Assembly (NCBI GenBank): GCA_019117065.1
Contig: DXAK01000002.1
Location: 1 to 45,833 of the forward strand
DNA from: Candidatus Mediterraneibacter pullicola
Lineage (GTDB): Bacteria; Bacillota; Clostridia; Lachnospirales; Lachnospiraceae
Reading direction: 5' to 3'
DNA length: 45,833 nt
This document shows, one piece after another, positions 6,127 through 13,929 of the stretch (position 1 is the stretch's first letter; the number at the start of each line of letters is the position of its first letter). Under the pieces are notes generated by a model. That model had not been told where the DNA came from, made no database searches, and was given only the letters and a program-made list of their open reading frames with translations. The position numbers and the translations under genes are program-made.

Positions 6127-8214
6127 CTATTTTTTCCCATCTGGCAGAAGATTTTTCATGCTCCTTAAACTGATCAGCAATGTTGATGTATTATGGAGCA
6201 GCGCCGAAGCTGTAGGCTGAAGCATGCCGGCAACCCCCAGCAGGATCAGCCCTGCATTGATCCCGACAATCTCACGGTAATTTCCTCTGATTCGTTTCGT
6301 CATCCTGTTTGCGAGACGTTTCAGTGTAACAAGTTCTCTTAGGTCTTCTGCCGCAATAGTAATATCGGCAATTTCCCTTGCAATCTCTGCACCGTCACTG
6401 ATCGCTATGCCGGCGTCAGCGGCGGACAAAGCCGGAGAATCATTAATACCGTCTCCAATCATGATTACCTTATGTCCGCAAGCTTTTTCCATTTCCACAA
6501 ATCGTGCTTTTTCTTCCGGAAGTACTTCTGCATAGTATTCATCCACCCCTACACAGAGGGCAACAGCAGCAGCGGTTTTCTCGCTGTCTCCGGTCATCAT
6601 GACCGCTTTGCGTATTCCTTCCTCTTTCAGCGTTTTTATCATATCTGCCGCTTCTTCTCTTAACGGATCTTCAATGCAGATCACTGCCGCCAGTTCATGT
6701 TCGATTGCAAGATACAGGTGAGAATATTCTTTCGGCAGCGCCTCAAATCTTTCCTGATATTCCGGGCGCACCGTGCAGCCTTCATCTTCAAAAACAAAAT
6801 GGCTGCTTCCGATCACAACTTTTTTCTCATCAATGTAAGACGAGATCCCGTGCGCCACAATATACTCAACCTTGGAATGCATTTCCTCGTGGGCAAGCTT
6901 TCGTTTCTTAGCCGCATCTACCACAGCCTTTGCCATGGAGTGTGGAAAATGTTCTTCCAAGCACGCTGCGATCCGCAGGGATTCCTCCTCCGGATAATCC
7001 CCAAATGGGATCACTTCCTTCACTGTCGGTCTCGCCTTTGTAAGAGTCCCGGTTTTATCAAAAACCACTGTGTTCGCTTCGGCAACCGCTTCCAAAAACT
7101 TTCCGCCCTTGACGGTGATCCCATGGGCATCTGCTTCACGGATTACCGACAGCACCGTCAGGGGCATAGCAAGTTTCAACGCACAGGAAAAATCCACCAT
7201 AAGTACAGATAATGCTTTTGTCACATTCCTGGTCAAAAGCCATACGGCAACAGTGCCGAACAGCGTATAAGGCACAAGCCTGTCGGCAAGATGTTCCGCC
7301 CTGCTTTCCATAGAAGACTTTAGTTTCTCTGAATCTTCAATCATCGCAACAATCTTTTCAAATCTGGTGGAGCCCGATACCGCTTTTACCATGACGTCCA
7401 GCTCGCCTTCCTCCACTACGGTTCCAGCATAGACGGACTGTCCCCGCACTCTGCGCACAGGCATGGCCTCCCCAGTTAGAGAAACCTGATTCACCATGCC
7501 TTCCCCGCTTAATACCTCTCCGTCAAAGGGGATCACATTCCCCATATGTACGGTCACAACATCTCCCTTTTGTATCTGATCCGCCCGTATGAGTATCTCC
7601 TGCCCGTCTCTTTTCATCCATACTTTTTTTATGTTTAGAGACATGCTCCGCGCCAGATCTCCTACAGATTTTTTGTGAGTCCATTCTTCAAGGAGTTCTC
7701 CGATTTCAAGCAAAAACATAACCGAGCCAGCGGTATTAAAATCTCCGCGTATGACAGAGACTCCGATAGCCGCCGCATCTAGGAGAGGAACCTCAATTTT
7801 CCCTTTTCGGATGCAGTTCAGCCCGGCTGAAATATATTTTAAAGACCGGAAAGCTGCAAGTGCTGCCCGCAGCGGATAAGGCATTAGAAGCTTGCCCCCG
7901 TAATGCAGCAATGCCTTTGTAATCAGTTTTTCCTTATATGCCGAGTTCAGCGCCCTTCCGGAGTTTCTGAGAACATTTTCCGGCACATTCACATCTTCAT
8001 ACTGGAATCTTTTCAACATACGGAGCAGAGCGCTGCGCTCTCCTGTATAACAGATGACAACGTCTGAGGTGCGTTCATATACTTTAACATCTGTTACATT
8101 TTTTTGCCTGCCCATGTACCAGAAAAGAATATCCGCCTCCGCATATGTCATTTTCTTCTGGATGACATGGATACGGAGGCGGCCTTTTATCTCATGCTTT
8201 ATGATATATTTCAT
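6127..8214 (-). CDS. P1B-like heavy-metal P-type ATPase with atypical membrane motif
   Basis: A 695-residue pump. An N-terminal HMA-like fold (about 1-75) lacks the metal-binding CxxC. The actuator TGEA is at 247-250, the phosphorylated Asp in DKTGT at 386-390, TGD at 541-543 and GDGIND at 587-592. The intramembrane motif, normally CPC, reads DFSCAL (Ser343-Cys-Ala), and the usual His-Pro of the nucleotide domain reads PHSMA. The last helix carries HNTSTLLISLRSMKNL. These features point to a divergent metal exporter subgroup; iron, manganese or zinc are all possible and the substrate is not readable from sequence. It is the last gene of a leftward operon after two small membrane-associated proteins. 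Confidence 0.85.
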   Translation of the reverse strand: MKYIIKHEIKGRLRIHVIQKKMTYAEADILFWYMGRQKNVTDVKVYERTSDVVICYTGERSALLRMLKRFQYEDVNVPENVLRNSGRALNSAYKEKLITKALLHYGGKLLMPYPLRAALAAFRSLKYISAGLNCIRKGKIEVPLLDAAAIGVSVIRGDFNTAGSVMFLLEIGELLEEWTHKKSVGDLARSMSLNIKKVWMKRDGQEILIRADQIQKGDVVTVHMGNVIPFDGEVLSGEGMVNQVSLTGEAMPVRRVRGQSVYAGTVVEEGELDVMVKAVSGSTRFEKIVAMIEDSEKLKSSMESRAEHLADRLVPYTLFGTVAVWLLTRNVTKALSVLMVDFSCALKLAMPLTVLSVIREADAHGITVKGGKFLEAVAEANTVVFDKTGTLTKARPTVKEVIPFGDYPEEESLRIAACLEEHFPHSMAKAVVDAAKKRKLAHEEMHSKVEYIVAHGISSYIDEKKVVIGSSHFVFEDEGCTVRPEYQERFEALPKEYSHLYLAIEHELAAVICIEDPLREEAADMIKTLKEEGIRKAVMMTGDSEKTAAAVALCVGVDEYYAEVLPEEKARFVEMEKACGHKVIMIGDGINDSPALSAADAGIAISDGAEIAREIADITIAAEDLRELVTLKRLANRMTKRIRGNYREIVGINAGLILLGVAGMLQPTASALLHNTSTLLISLRSMKNLLPDGKK

Positions 8215-8220
8215 AGACGG

Positions 8221-8520
8221 CTACATCTTTCCTTCCGCTGAATGATCCGCACCATCTTCCTCTGTTTCCTGAACTGCCGCTGCTTCCTGCGCTGCCCTTT
8301 CCTCATTGATCTGCTGTGCCTCTGCCAAAATGTCCTCCGCATTTTCCTGCATTGTCGTGGCAGTTTTCATCACACAGTCCTTTGCACGCAGCACAGCAGC
8401 CGTACATCCTGTATATACTTTTTTAGCGTCTTTACTGGATAAAATCTTTACCCCGGCCGTGCCAAACAGGACGCCTCCTGCAAACAATCCGATTTTTTTC
8501 ATAACCGAAGCACTAAACAT
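8221..8520 (-). CDS. Small ATPase-linked protein (DUF6110-like)
   Basis: 99 residues with one N-terminal hydrophobic helix (KKIGLFAGGVLFGTAGVKIL), then SSKDAKKVYTGCTAAVLRAK and a long acidic, helical, possibly coiled-coil C-terminal half rich in Glu, Ala and Gln. I recall this pattern as the DUF6110 family of gut Clostridia, often next to heavy-metal ATPases, but cannot check it. It ends 6 bases before the ATPase start, so the two are co-transcribed; a membrane-tethered accessory or chaperone is a reasonable guess. The start has AGGAGG 10 bases upstream; a second Met at residue 7 is possible. Confidence 0.75.
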   Translation of the reverse strand: MFSASVMKKIGLFAGGVLFGTAGVKILSSKDAKKVYTGCTAAVLRAKDCVMKTATTMQENAEDILAEAQQINEERAAQEAAAVQETEEDGADHSAEGKM

Positions 8521-8563
8521 GATATTTTTACCTCCTGTTGAAATATTTTTTATTGCTAACCAA

Positions 8564-8644
8564 TTACTTATGTCTGTATCCGGTATAGAATACCATTATG
8601 AAACAGAACACTGTAGCCCATGCCCAAAATCTGTGCTGCTTCAC
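8564..8644 (-). CDS. 26-residue single-helix membrane protein
   Basis: Reads (V)KQHRFWAWATVFCFIMVFYT and then GYRHK from a GTG with AAGGAAG about 10 bases upstream. A short basic, aromatic start, one hydrophobic helix and a basic tail are typical of regulatory or accessory microproteins. An in-frame ATG at 8701 would give 45 residues (MKYPYYNLQSV...) but overlaps the predicted -10 of the operon promoter, so the shorter form is preferred. It lies 44 bases before the DUF6110-like gene. I recall similar short proteins (perhaps DUF6219) in gut Clostridia, with low certainty. Confidence 0.5.
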   Translation of the reverse strand: MKQHRFWAWATVFCFIMVFYTGYRHK

Positions 8645-8702
8645 CTTGTCATCACTTCCTTCATTTTTTACTGATTGTAAATTGTAATAAGGATACTTCA
8701 TC

Positions 8703-8739
8703 AGCATAGCAACATCATTTTGAGCTAGTCAAGCCTAAC
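8703..8739 (-). promoter_or_regulatory. Promoter of the P-type ATPase operon with candidate operator
   Basis: Read leftward: -35 TTGACT (8732-8727), 18-base spacer, -10 TATGCT (8708-8703). The -35 lies within GTTAGGCTTGACTAGC (8739-8724), which matches the shared GTTAG-N6-CTARY dyad with one change in each arm compared with the perfect copy at 377-392. Confidence 0.5.
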
Positions 8740-8744
8740 CCACC

Positions 8745-9383
8745 TTATTGATAAATCTTCTCGCTTTTCAGTTCATTACCGCCTTTGGCTCTCTGACACA
8801 GAAAGCAGAGAATGTCTTCCGCAACCTTTATAAACCCACGTTTTTCATAAAACTCCCACGATGCAAGAGTGTTTGTAAAAAGCCGAACACAATCAGCCCC
8901 ATCAGCCTTTGCCCGATTCAAAAACTGTGTGAGCAATACGATTCCCAGCCCTTTTCTGTAATTCCTTTTGGATGAAAGGGCAACGAGTTCCAGATCGCAT
9001 TTGCCAAAAGTCCCCTTATCCCTTTCCTGTAGTTTACGGAAAAAGGCACCAAACTGTTTCTGGAATGCTGTTGACATTTTATATCGTTTCAGGTAAAACT
9101 TGAGGAACATCTTACACCATTGGCCATAGTGCTTTTTTGTTTCATACTGATCTGCCAGAGCCTTGCTGAAACTCTTATCATATTTTCCGCAGATAAATCC
9201 TATGACCTGATGATCCTCCGTTTCCGCAACATAGGTGAAACTGCATTTTTCGATCAGAATCTATGCGTAATCACGCAATAACATCTTGTCGTTCTGATTC
9301 ACAGAACATGTAAAAAATCCCTCGTAGAAACAGTCCCCGCAAGCTGCGGCGTCTTCTTCCTTATATGGACGGACAGTAAACAT
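8745..9383 (-). pseudogene. GNAT N-acetyltransferase interrupted by one amber codon
   Basis: A single frame from an ATG at 9383 (AGGAGG 9 bases upstream) encodes about 211 residues, starting MFTVRPYKEEDAAACGDCFY, but codon 41 is TAG (9263-9261). The reading frame resumes without a shift (ILIEKCSFTYVAETEDHQVI...). The C-terminal half holds the acetyl-CoA loop region (SSKRNYRKGLGIVLLTQFL) and the LFTNTLASWEFYEKRGF stretch of GNAT enzymes. Apart from this one codon the frame looks intact, so inactivation is recent, or the base is an error or is suppressed. Reinitiation at the Met at 9110 would miss the N-terminal strands. Substrate unknown. Confidence 0.75.
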
Positions 9384-9410
9384 GTGCGGCTTCCTCCTAT
9401 ACACAAACAT

Positions 9411-9459
9411 GTTAGTATCAACTAACTATTATTATATCAAGCGGCACACAGGATTGCAA
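9411..9459 (-). promoter_or_regulatory. Promoter of the GNAT gene with operator at the start site
   Basis: Read leftward: TTGCAA (9459-9454), 17-base spacer, TATAAT (9436-9431), then the dyad GTTAGTTGATACTAAC (9426-9411) covering the predicted transcription start. The dyad has the same six-base arms as the perfect palindrome at 377-392. A half-matching copy (revcomp TTTAGTATATACGTTA, about 9488-9503) lies upstream of the -35. Confidence 0.65.
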
Positions 9460-9510
9460 TTCGTTTTTCATCTGTTATGTTATTCGCTAACGTATATACT
9501 AAATAATTAA

Positions 9511-9541
9511 AAAGACATGATTCTTTGTTGAACCATGTCTC
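9511..9541 (-). terminator. Terminator after the flavodoxin lipoprotein gene
   Basis: On the minus strand AGACATGGTTC pairs, with wobbles, with GAATCATGTCT (9540-9513), followed by TTTTTAATT. A good intrinsic terminator shape, 20 bases after the flavodoxin stop. Confidence 0.7.
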
Positions 9542-9558
9542 CTTTATAGTTTGCTTTT

Positions 9559-10233
9559 TTAATTCTGCTCCAGACTCTCCACCCAAGCTACCACATCTTC
9601 ATCAGAAACACTAGACCGGAATCTCTCGCCTTCGTACCAATCGCCGGTTCCAGCCAGCTCCGCCAGCAGATCACTGCTGTCTCCCATACCGGAAGAAGCA
9701 GAAGTTGCAAATGTGATCACTGTCTTCCCTGTGAAATCATTTGCCTCTACAAAGCTGTCCATCGGCCATGCGGCGATGCCCCACCAGATCGGATACCCGA
9801 TAAAGACTGTATCATAGGAATCCCAATTCTCGACCTCCGTTGAAACAAGTTCCACATCTCTTAAGCTTTCGTCTTCATGCTCTCTCGACACTCTGCTGTC
9901 ATCGTCCGTCCAGTCCAGATCTCCGTCCGTATACGGTTCTGCCGGCTCTACTTCAAAGAGGTCGCCGCCTGTGGCGTCTGCAATAGAATTCGCTACTTTC
10001 TCGGTGTTTCCTGTTGCGGAATAGTAAACAACCAGTACATTGCCCGAACCCGAAGCAGAATCCGCGGTATCTCCCGCGCCGCTCTGATCATCCGCACTGC
10101 TGCCCTGATCTTCTGTTTGTGCACGGTCCAACGCGCCCTCATCCTGTGTGTCCACATTAGCGCCGCATCCTGCTAGAAGACCAACCGCTGTTATACCGGC
10201 AAGTATCATAGAAAATAATTTCTTTGCTTTCAT
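9559..10233 (-). CDS. Flavodoxin-domain lipoprotein
   Basis: About 224 residues from the ATG at 10233. The first 23 residues are a lipoprotein signal (lysines, a hydrophobic stretch and the lipobox LLAGC), followed by an acidic Ser/Gly/Asp linker. A flavodoxin fold begins near residue 67 (VLVVYYSATGNTEKVANSIA, the FMN phosphate loop) and continues with the FIGYPIWWGIAAWPMDSF segment typical of flavodoxin_4 proteins. It should sit on the outer face of the membrane and carry electrons or reduce quinones extracellularly. The decayed DUF4405 cytochrome gene lies just upstream, the kind of partner expected for a surface flavoprotein, which makes loss of that gene notable. Confidence 0.85.
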   Translation of the reverse strand: MKAKKLFSMILAGITAVGLLAGCGANVDTQDEGALDRAQTEDQGSSADDQSGAGDTADSASGSGNVLVVYYSATGNTEKVANSIADATGGDLFEVEPAEPYTDGDLDWTDDDSRVSREHEDESLRDVELVSTEVENWDSYDTVFIGYPIWWGIAAWPMDSFVEANDFTGKTVITFATSASSGMGDSSDLLAELAGTGDWYEGERFRSSVSDEDVVAWVESLEQN

Positions 10234-10278
10234 TATAATCACATTTCCTTTCGATTTTTTACTGTTATCTGTTACAAA

Positions 10279-10308
10279 CTCAGTATATCTAAAAATCTGT
10301 CTACTGAG
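10279..10308. promoter_or_regulatory. Inverted repeat in the flavodoxin promoter region
   Basis: CTCAGTA-N16-TACTGAG is a perfect 7-bp repeat 46-75 bases upstream of the flavodoxin start. A TATACT box on the minus strand lies within it. It may be an operator; no match to a known regulator is evident. Confidence 0.35.
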
Positions 10309-10368
10309 AATTTTCCATTTGTTATGCAGTATTAACCTTTCAGTAAATGCCTTGCGCGCATTACTGTA

Positions 10369-10904
10369 TCAGTGTTCTCTGCGTCTTCGTTTCCCGATTC
10401 TTTGCAGCCCTCTGCCAAGATAATGTCCAAGAAATACAACCATTCCCATAACCGCTGCACAGTCGAAGATATAGGAGAGCGCCGGTTCTGAATAATCAAA
10501 AAACACAAAATGTACACGCAGCAGCATATAGCTTAGCAGATCTCTTCTGACAAATGCACCCAATCCGTATGCCGCTATTGCTGCTCCGAGAAGCCTCGTA
10601 ATCCATGTCTTTGCTTTCCAATATTTCTCTGCCTCCGGCTTTGCAAACAGTTTCCTCACTGCTCCCAGCATCATCCCCCAATGAAGTCCCAGATGCAAGG
10701 ACATCAAAGCAAATCCCCAATAAGCGCAGACCATATGGACAGTTCCCGCCGCCACACTGACACCCCGGATATGGATAAAGGCAAATACATGCCGGCGCCG
10801 ATCCACTCGTACGCCGCCTCTCCCACAAGCCCATAGGGCATGAGAAGCAAAAGGAATACCGTAAGTAATGCGTCGATAATAATTTTAAATTTTTGCATAG
10901 TCAT
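10369..10904 (-). pseudogene. Decayed DUF4405 cytochrome gene (internal deletion plus frameshift)
   Basis: The 5' part (from an ATG at 10904 with AAAGGAAA upstream) reads MTMQKFKIIIDALLTVFLLL and LMPYGLVGEAAYEWIGAGM in one frame. The family's later part (RRHVFAFIHIRG, CAYWGFALMSLHLGLHWGMM and two further helices) is in another frame from about 10800. Roughly 35-40 residues normally found between GAGM and the SRHVF segment (the second helix and its His pair) are missing. The join falls in the bases CGGCATGT, which can encode both the Gly-Met and the Arg-His-Val side, pointing to a deletion between short direct repeats. The remaining histidines are in the LHLGLHW segment. Confidence 0.75.
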
Positions 10905-10934
10905 AGCTGCCCATTTCCTTTGTTTTCATAGTCG

Positions 10935-12014
10935 TCAATAATTCATATTCCTCTCCCAGAAACTGACCGCACGATCGATCCACCCCTCTGCCACTGTTCC
11001 CTCTCCCAGACCGAATCCGTGACGCAGCCCGTCAAATACCTCGATCTGCGCGTCAGTTCCGTTTTCCCGTATCCGGCTGATATAGCTTTCCATAGAACGG
11101 TAGGAAGCGATCCCATCGCTGGTTCCCACACAGGCGTAGGTGGGCGGTTCATTTCCTGTCACGTCGGACAGTCCGGTATACTGCATAATTACAGCCGCTG
11201 GTTCAGAGTAATCCCGCTCCCCGAATGCCGCCGTGCCATAGGAGCCCAGCCACGCAGCCATACGGGCGCCTGCGGAGCCTCCCCACAGTGAATAATGCGA
11301 CATATCGATCTGCAGTTCTTCCGCATTTTCATGGAGAAAGGCAATCGCTCTCGCCAGATCCTCACAGGCGGTATCCGCTCCGGGACGATAAATCAGTGCA
11401 AAAGCATTATACCCTTTCTCTGACAGCTCCATCGCATGGGGAAAACTATCGTGCATCGCCGCCACATAGACGAAACCGCCTCCGGCATTGACAATGGCTG
11501 TCTTCTCTCCTTGATCTCCCCGGAAGAAAAAGAGCCCCGTATCTTCTTTATCAGGATCTTCCGCCTTCTCTTCTTCCGTATAAATATCATAGAAAACCCG
11601 CTGTCCCGACAACACTTGATCTTTCAGATAGTTTGCAGTCTCCACCGTGCGCTCCGGGTTCACATTGTTATACCATGTCAGGATTTCTCCCACGTCCTTA
11701 AGCTCCAAATTCTCATCGACAGCCCGGTCCGCTGGAAAGATCAGCCTGCCGTAATCTCCGAACGCTGGATCGCCGATTACATCTACCACTTTTGTTTCTA
11801 GAGTATAATACTCTCCATCCTTCACCGCCGTATCTCCCTCTATGCCTTCTACCGTATCCTCCGCGGCATCCTTCCTGATTTCTGACCCCTCCCCGGAGTT
11901 TTCCTCTGTCCGCCCGCATCCTGACAGCGCCAGCGCCAGAAGTATTACCGCAATAAAAACAATGTACATATTCCCCTCTTTGTGGGGACTTCCGTTAATC
12001 AATAATGCTTTCAT
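10935..12014 (-). CDS. Alpha/beta hydrolase lipoprotein with a grafted flavoprotein N-terminus
   Basis: A 359-residue frame. Residues 17-33 form a lipoprotein signal ending in the lipobox ALSGC (C33), then an acidic linker and an alpha/beta hydrolase domain from about residue 70, with nucleophile elbow GGSAG (Ser247), a probable Asp300 and His332 (RHGFG): a secreted, membrane-anchored esterase or acylaminoacyl-type hydrolase. Oddly the first 15 residues, MKALLINGSPHKEGN, are the start of a NADPH-dependent FMN reductase. They are in frame with the lipoprotein signal, which otherwise lacks its usual basic residues. A GAGGGG site also precedes the Met at residue 16 (11969), so translation may start at either. 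Likely a deletion fusion. Confidence 0.8.
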   Translation of the reverse strand: MKALLINGSPHKEGNMYIVFIAVILLALALSGCGRTEENSGEGSEIRKDAAEDTVEGIEGDTAVKDGEYYTLETKVVDVIGDPAFGDYGRLIFPADRAVDENLELKDVGEILTWYNNVNPERTVETANYLKDQVLSGQRVFYDIYTEEEKAEDPDKEDTGLFFFRGDQGEKTAIVNAGGGFVYVAAMHDSFPHAMELSEKGYNAFALIYRPGADTACEDLARAIAFLHENAEELQIDMSHYSLWGGSAGARMAAWLGSYGTAAFGERDYSEPAAVIMQYTGLSDVTGNEPPTYACVGTSDGIASYRSMESYISRIRENGTDAQIEVFDGLRHGFGLGEGTVAEGWIDRAVSFWERNMNY

Positions 12015-12038
12015 GTGAAACCTCTTGAATTCTCATTT

Positions 12039-13112
12039 TTACATCTGCCAGATCCAGCACAGCCCGTTATAAAAATATTCCATCGCATACTCTCCGCTGT
12101 GCGTGCCGCCCTCCTGCTCCAAAAAGTACAGGTTCCCTTCCCGCTCATTATTGGCATATCGGAAGGTCCCGCCTCCTGAATCCGACATCGCCTCTATCTG
12201 GTTTTTAAACGAAGAATAAGCAAAATCCTCTGTCCCCGACGCCGCAAAGATGAAAAAGTCATTCCACGCATGGCCGGAATCATTTACAAGAGACGCCATA
12301 TATTCCCCGTCCGACGTCAGGCTTCCGCTGGATGGCATAAAATAGCGGAAATAATCCAGACAATGCTGAAATGTCCTCCACGTTGCCACTGACCCCATGG
12401 AAAATCCACAGAACGCGCGGTGATCTCGCGATGCCGCAATCCCCTCCAAATCCGTCCTCTCTGCATAAGTGCTGTAAGTCCCCTCCACTGCAGGAATCAA
12501 GTCATTCACCAATTCATTATGGTAATTCTCTGTCAGGCGTAGCGCCAAACTGTAATCCCCGCTGTCCTCAGAACTCGTGTTGTTGTAGGTAGGGCAGACC
12601 ACAATCATGGGCAGTATCCTTCCGTCCGCAATCCCGTTGTCCAGAACATTTTTAAACATATTCGGGCTGTCCGGTGTTCCCAGATAAGTCGTCTCATCGC
12701 TCCATCCCCCGTGCATCAGGTAAAACACGTTATACGGTTCATCCTCGGAATACCCGTAGGGCAGATACACAATCGCCCGCTTATGGAGTATCTGATCCTG
12801 TTCCTCGTAGTTCATAGACTCATAAGTATCATATTTCAACTCCACCAGAGTCCCCGGATATTCGGATTCTTCATAATACCCCCGGGGAATCTCTGCCAAT
12901 TCACTGGGAAGCGATGCCCCTGTCACTGTCTCGTCTGTCATGTCTGTCTCGTCCTTCCTATCTGCTGCTCCACCACCGCTGTCGTCTGTCTCCGCCGCGG
13001 CTGCCGCCGTGTTCTCTGCTCCCGTTTCGTTATCTACCATCTCGCTCCGGCTGCAGCCTGAGACAGCGATAATCATCGCCATGAGCAGAATCGGCACTCT
13101 GTATTTTTTCAC
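12039..13112 (-). CDS. Esterase-family lipoprotein (feruloyl/esterase D type)
   Basis: About 357 residues from a GTG at 13112, 10 bases after GGGAGG (a GTG at 13121 is too close to that site). The lipoprotein signal ends in VSGC near residue 20, followed by an Ala/Asp/Glu-rich linker to about residue 65. The rest matches the putative esterase family (PF00756): YLPYGYSEDEPYNVFYLMHG with the oxyanion-hole region, nucleophile elbow GFSMGS (Ser near 238) and a late GGTHSG with the probable catalytic His near 338. Such enzymes release ester-linked acids from plant polymers or act on small esters. It lies 24 bases upstream of the next lipoprotein hydrolase, and the two are probably co-transcribed. 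Confidence 0.85.
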   Translation of the reverse strand: MKKYRVPILLMAMIIAVSGCSRSEMVDNETGAENTAAAAAETDDSGGGAADRKDETDMTDETVTGASLPSELAEIPRGYYEESEYPGTLVELKYDTYESMNYEEQDQILHKRAIVYLPYGYSEDEPYNVFYLMHGGWSDETTYLGTPDSPNMFKNVLDNGIADGRILPMIVVCPTYNNTSSEDSGDYSLALRLTENYHNELVNDLIPAVEGTYSTYAERTDLEGIAASRDHRAFCGFSMGSVATWRTFQHCLDYFRYFMPSSGSLTSDGEYMASLVNDSGHAWNDFFIFAASGTEDFAYSSFKNQIEAMSDSGGGTFRYANNEREGNLYFLEQEGGTHSGEYAMEYFYNGLCWIWQM

Positions 13113-13293
13113 AGTATTCACGCCTCCCGTTTATCTGAAATTTTAATCCGCTCTCCTGCAAAGACACATGGTTTGGAGCGTGTTGCTTTTTTACACTAAC
13201 GCCACCTTCGGATCATAACTGTATTATAAAGGAAGCCACCGGCAGACAGAATTCCCGATTAGTTTCCTTGTATAAACCAAAAGGTTTTAAGCA

Positions 13294-13338
13294 AACGAAA
13301 GGGTCAATGCAGGAATCCCCCTCATCGACCCTCTCGTT
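13294..13338 (-). terminator. Probable terminator after the flavin reductase gene
   Basis: AACGAAAGGGTC (13294-13305) and GACCCTCTCGTT (13327-13338) pair with a small central mismatch. It separates the aldo/keto reductase operon from the esterase operon. The T tract on the minus strand is weak (TGCTTAAAA). Confidence 0.45.
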
Positions 13339-13363
13339 TTCAAATTTATTTCTTATTCTGCCG

Positions 13364-13918
13364 TCATTTCAATACATTTCCGTCTTTGAACGCATTTCCG
13401 ACCTTCGCCCCCAGCCTATAATACCCGTAATGCACGGTATCATAAGTAATGGGATTGAATTTCTCGAGGCTTAATTCTCCATCGTCGCCAAGCACGCTCT
13501 TATCGATGCTCACATTTACAATACGCCCGAGGAATTTGGAACCCCCAATCACATCGATCAGCTCACATTCCAGAGTGAGGGGCAGCTCATTGATAATAGG
13601 CGCATTGACAAAACTGCTCCTTACCGTCGTAAAGCCTGCCTTTTCCATCTTATTTTCTTCCTTGTTAGCTGACACGATCCCCACATAATCACAGGCGGTC
13701 ATATGCTCCACGTCACCTGCGCTGACCGTGAACGCCTTGTTCAGCAGGATATTGTCCGTCGTCTTGTGGCTAGACAGATCGATCATGATCTCATCCGCCC
13801 CGACGATTCCTCCCCATGCCGCATTCATGGCGTTTGCTTTTCCGTTCTCATCATAGGTGCCGATAATCATAACCGGCTGAGGAAATAAAAATGGTTTTGC
13901 TCCGAAATTTTTTCTCAT
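13364..13918 (-). CDS. Flavin reductase family protein
   Basis: About 184 residues from the second of two adjacent ATGs (13918), 7 bases after AGGAGG. The sequence MRKNFGAKPFLFPQPVMIIG begins a flavin reductase-like split-barrel fold that binds FMN; AMNAAWGGIVGADEIMIDLS and HKTTDNILLNKAFTVS are the typical FMN-contact stretches, and FLGRIVNVSID closes the barrel. Clostridial members are usually annotated as FMN-binding reductases that supply reduced flavin or reduce small electrophiles. It is the third gene of the operon aldo/keto reductase, EFR1 ferredoxin, flavin reductase (12-base gap), so it may receive electrons from the EFR1 protein. Confidence 0.9.
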   Translation of the reverse strand: MRKNFGAKPFLFPQPVMIIGTYDENGKANAMNAAWGGIVGADEIMIDLSSHKTTDNILLNKAFTVSAGDVEHMTACDYVGIVSANKEENKMEKAGFTTVRSSFVNAPIINELPLTLECELIDVIGGSKFLGRIVNVSIDKSVLGDDGELSLEKFNPITYDTVHYGYYRLGAKVGNAFKDGNVLK

Positions 13919-13929
13919 CATAATACCTC

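Noticed and set aside
8564-8701. 45-residue version of the microprotein starting MKYPYYNL
   Set aside because: Its ATG overlaps the predicted -10 of the operon promoter and has no ribosome site; the GTG start at 8644 is preferred, though not proven.
9261-9263. TAG in the GNAT gene as pyrrolysine or other recoding
   Set aside because: No supporting element or pyl genes in view; a nonsense mutation is simpler.
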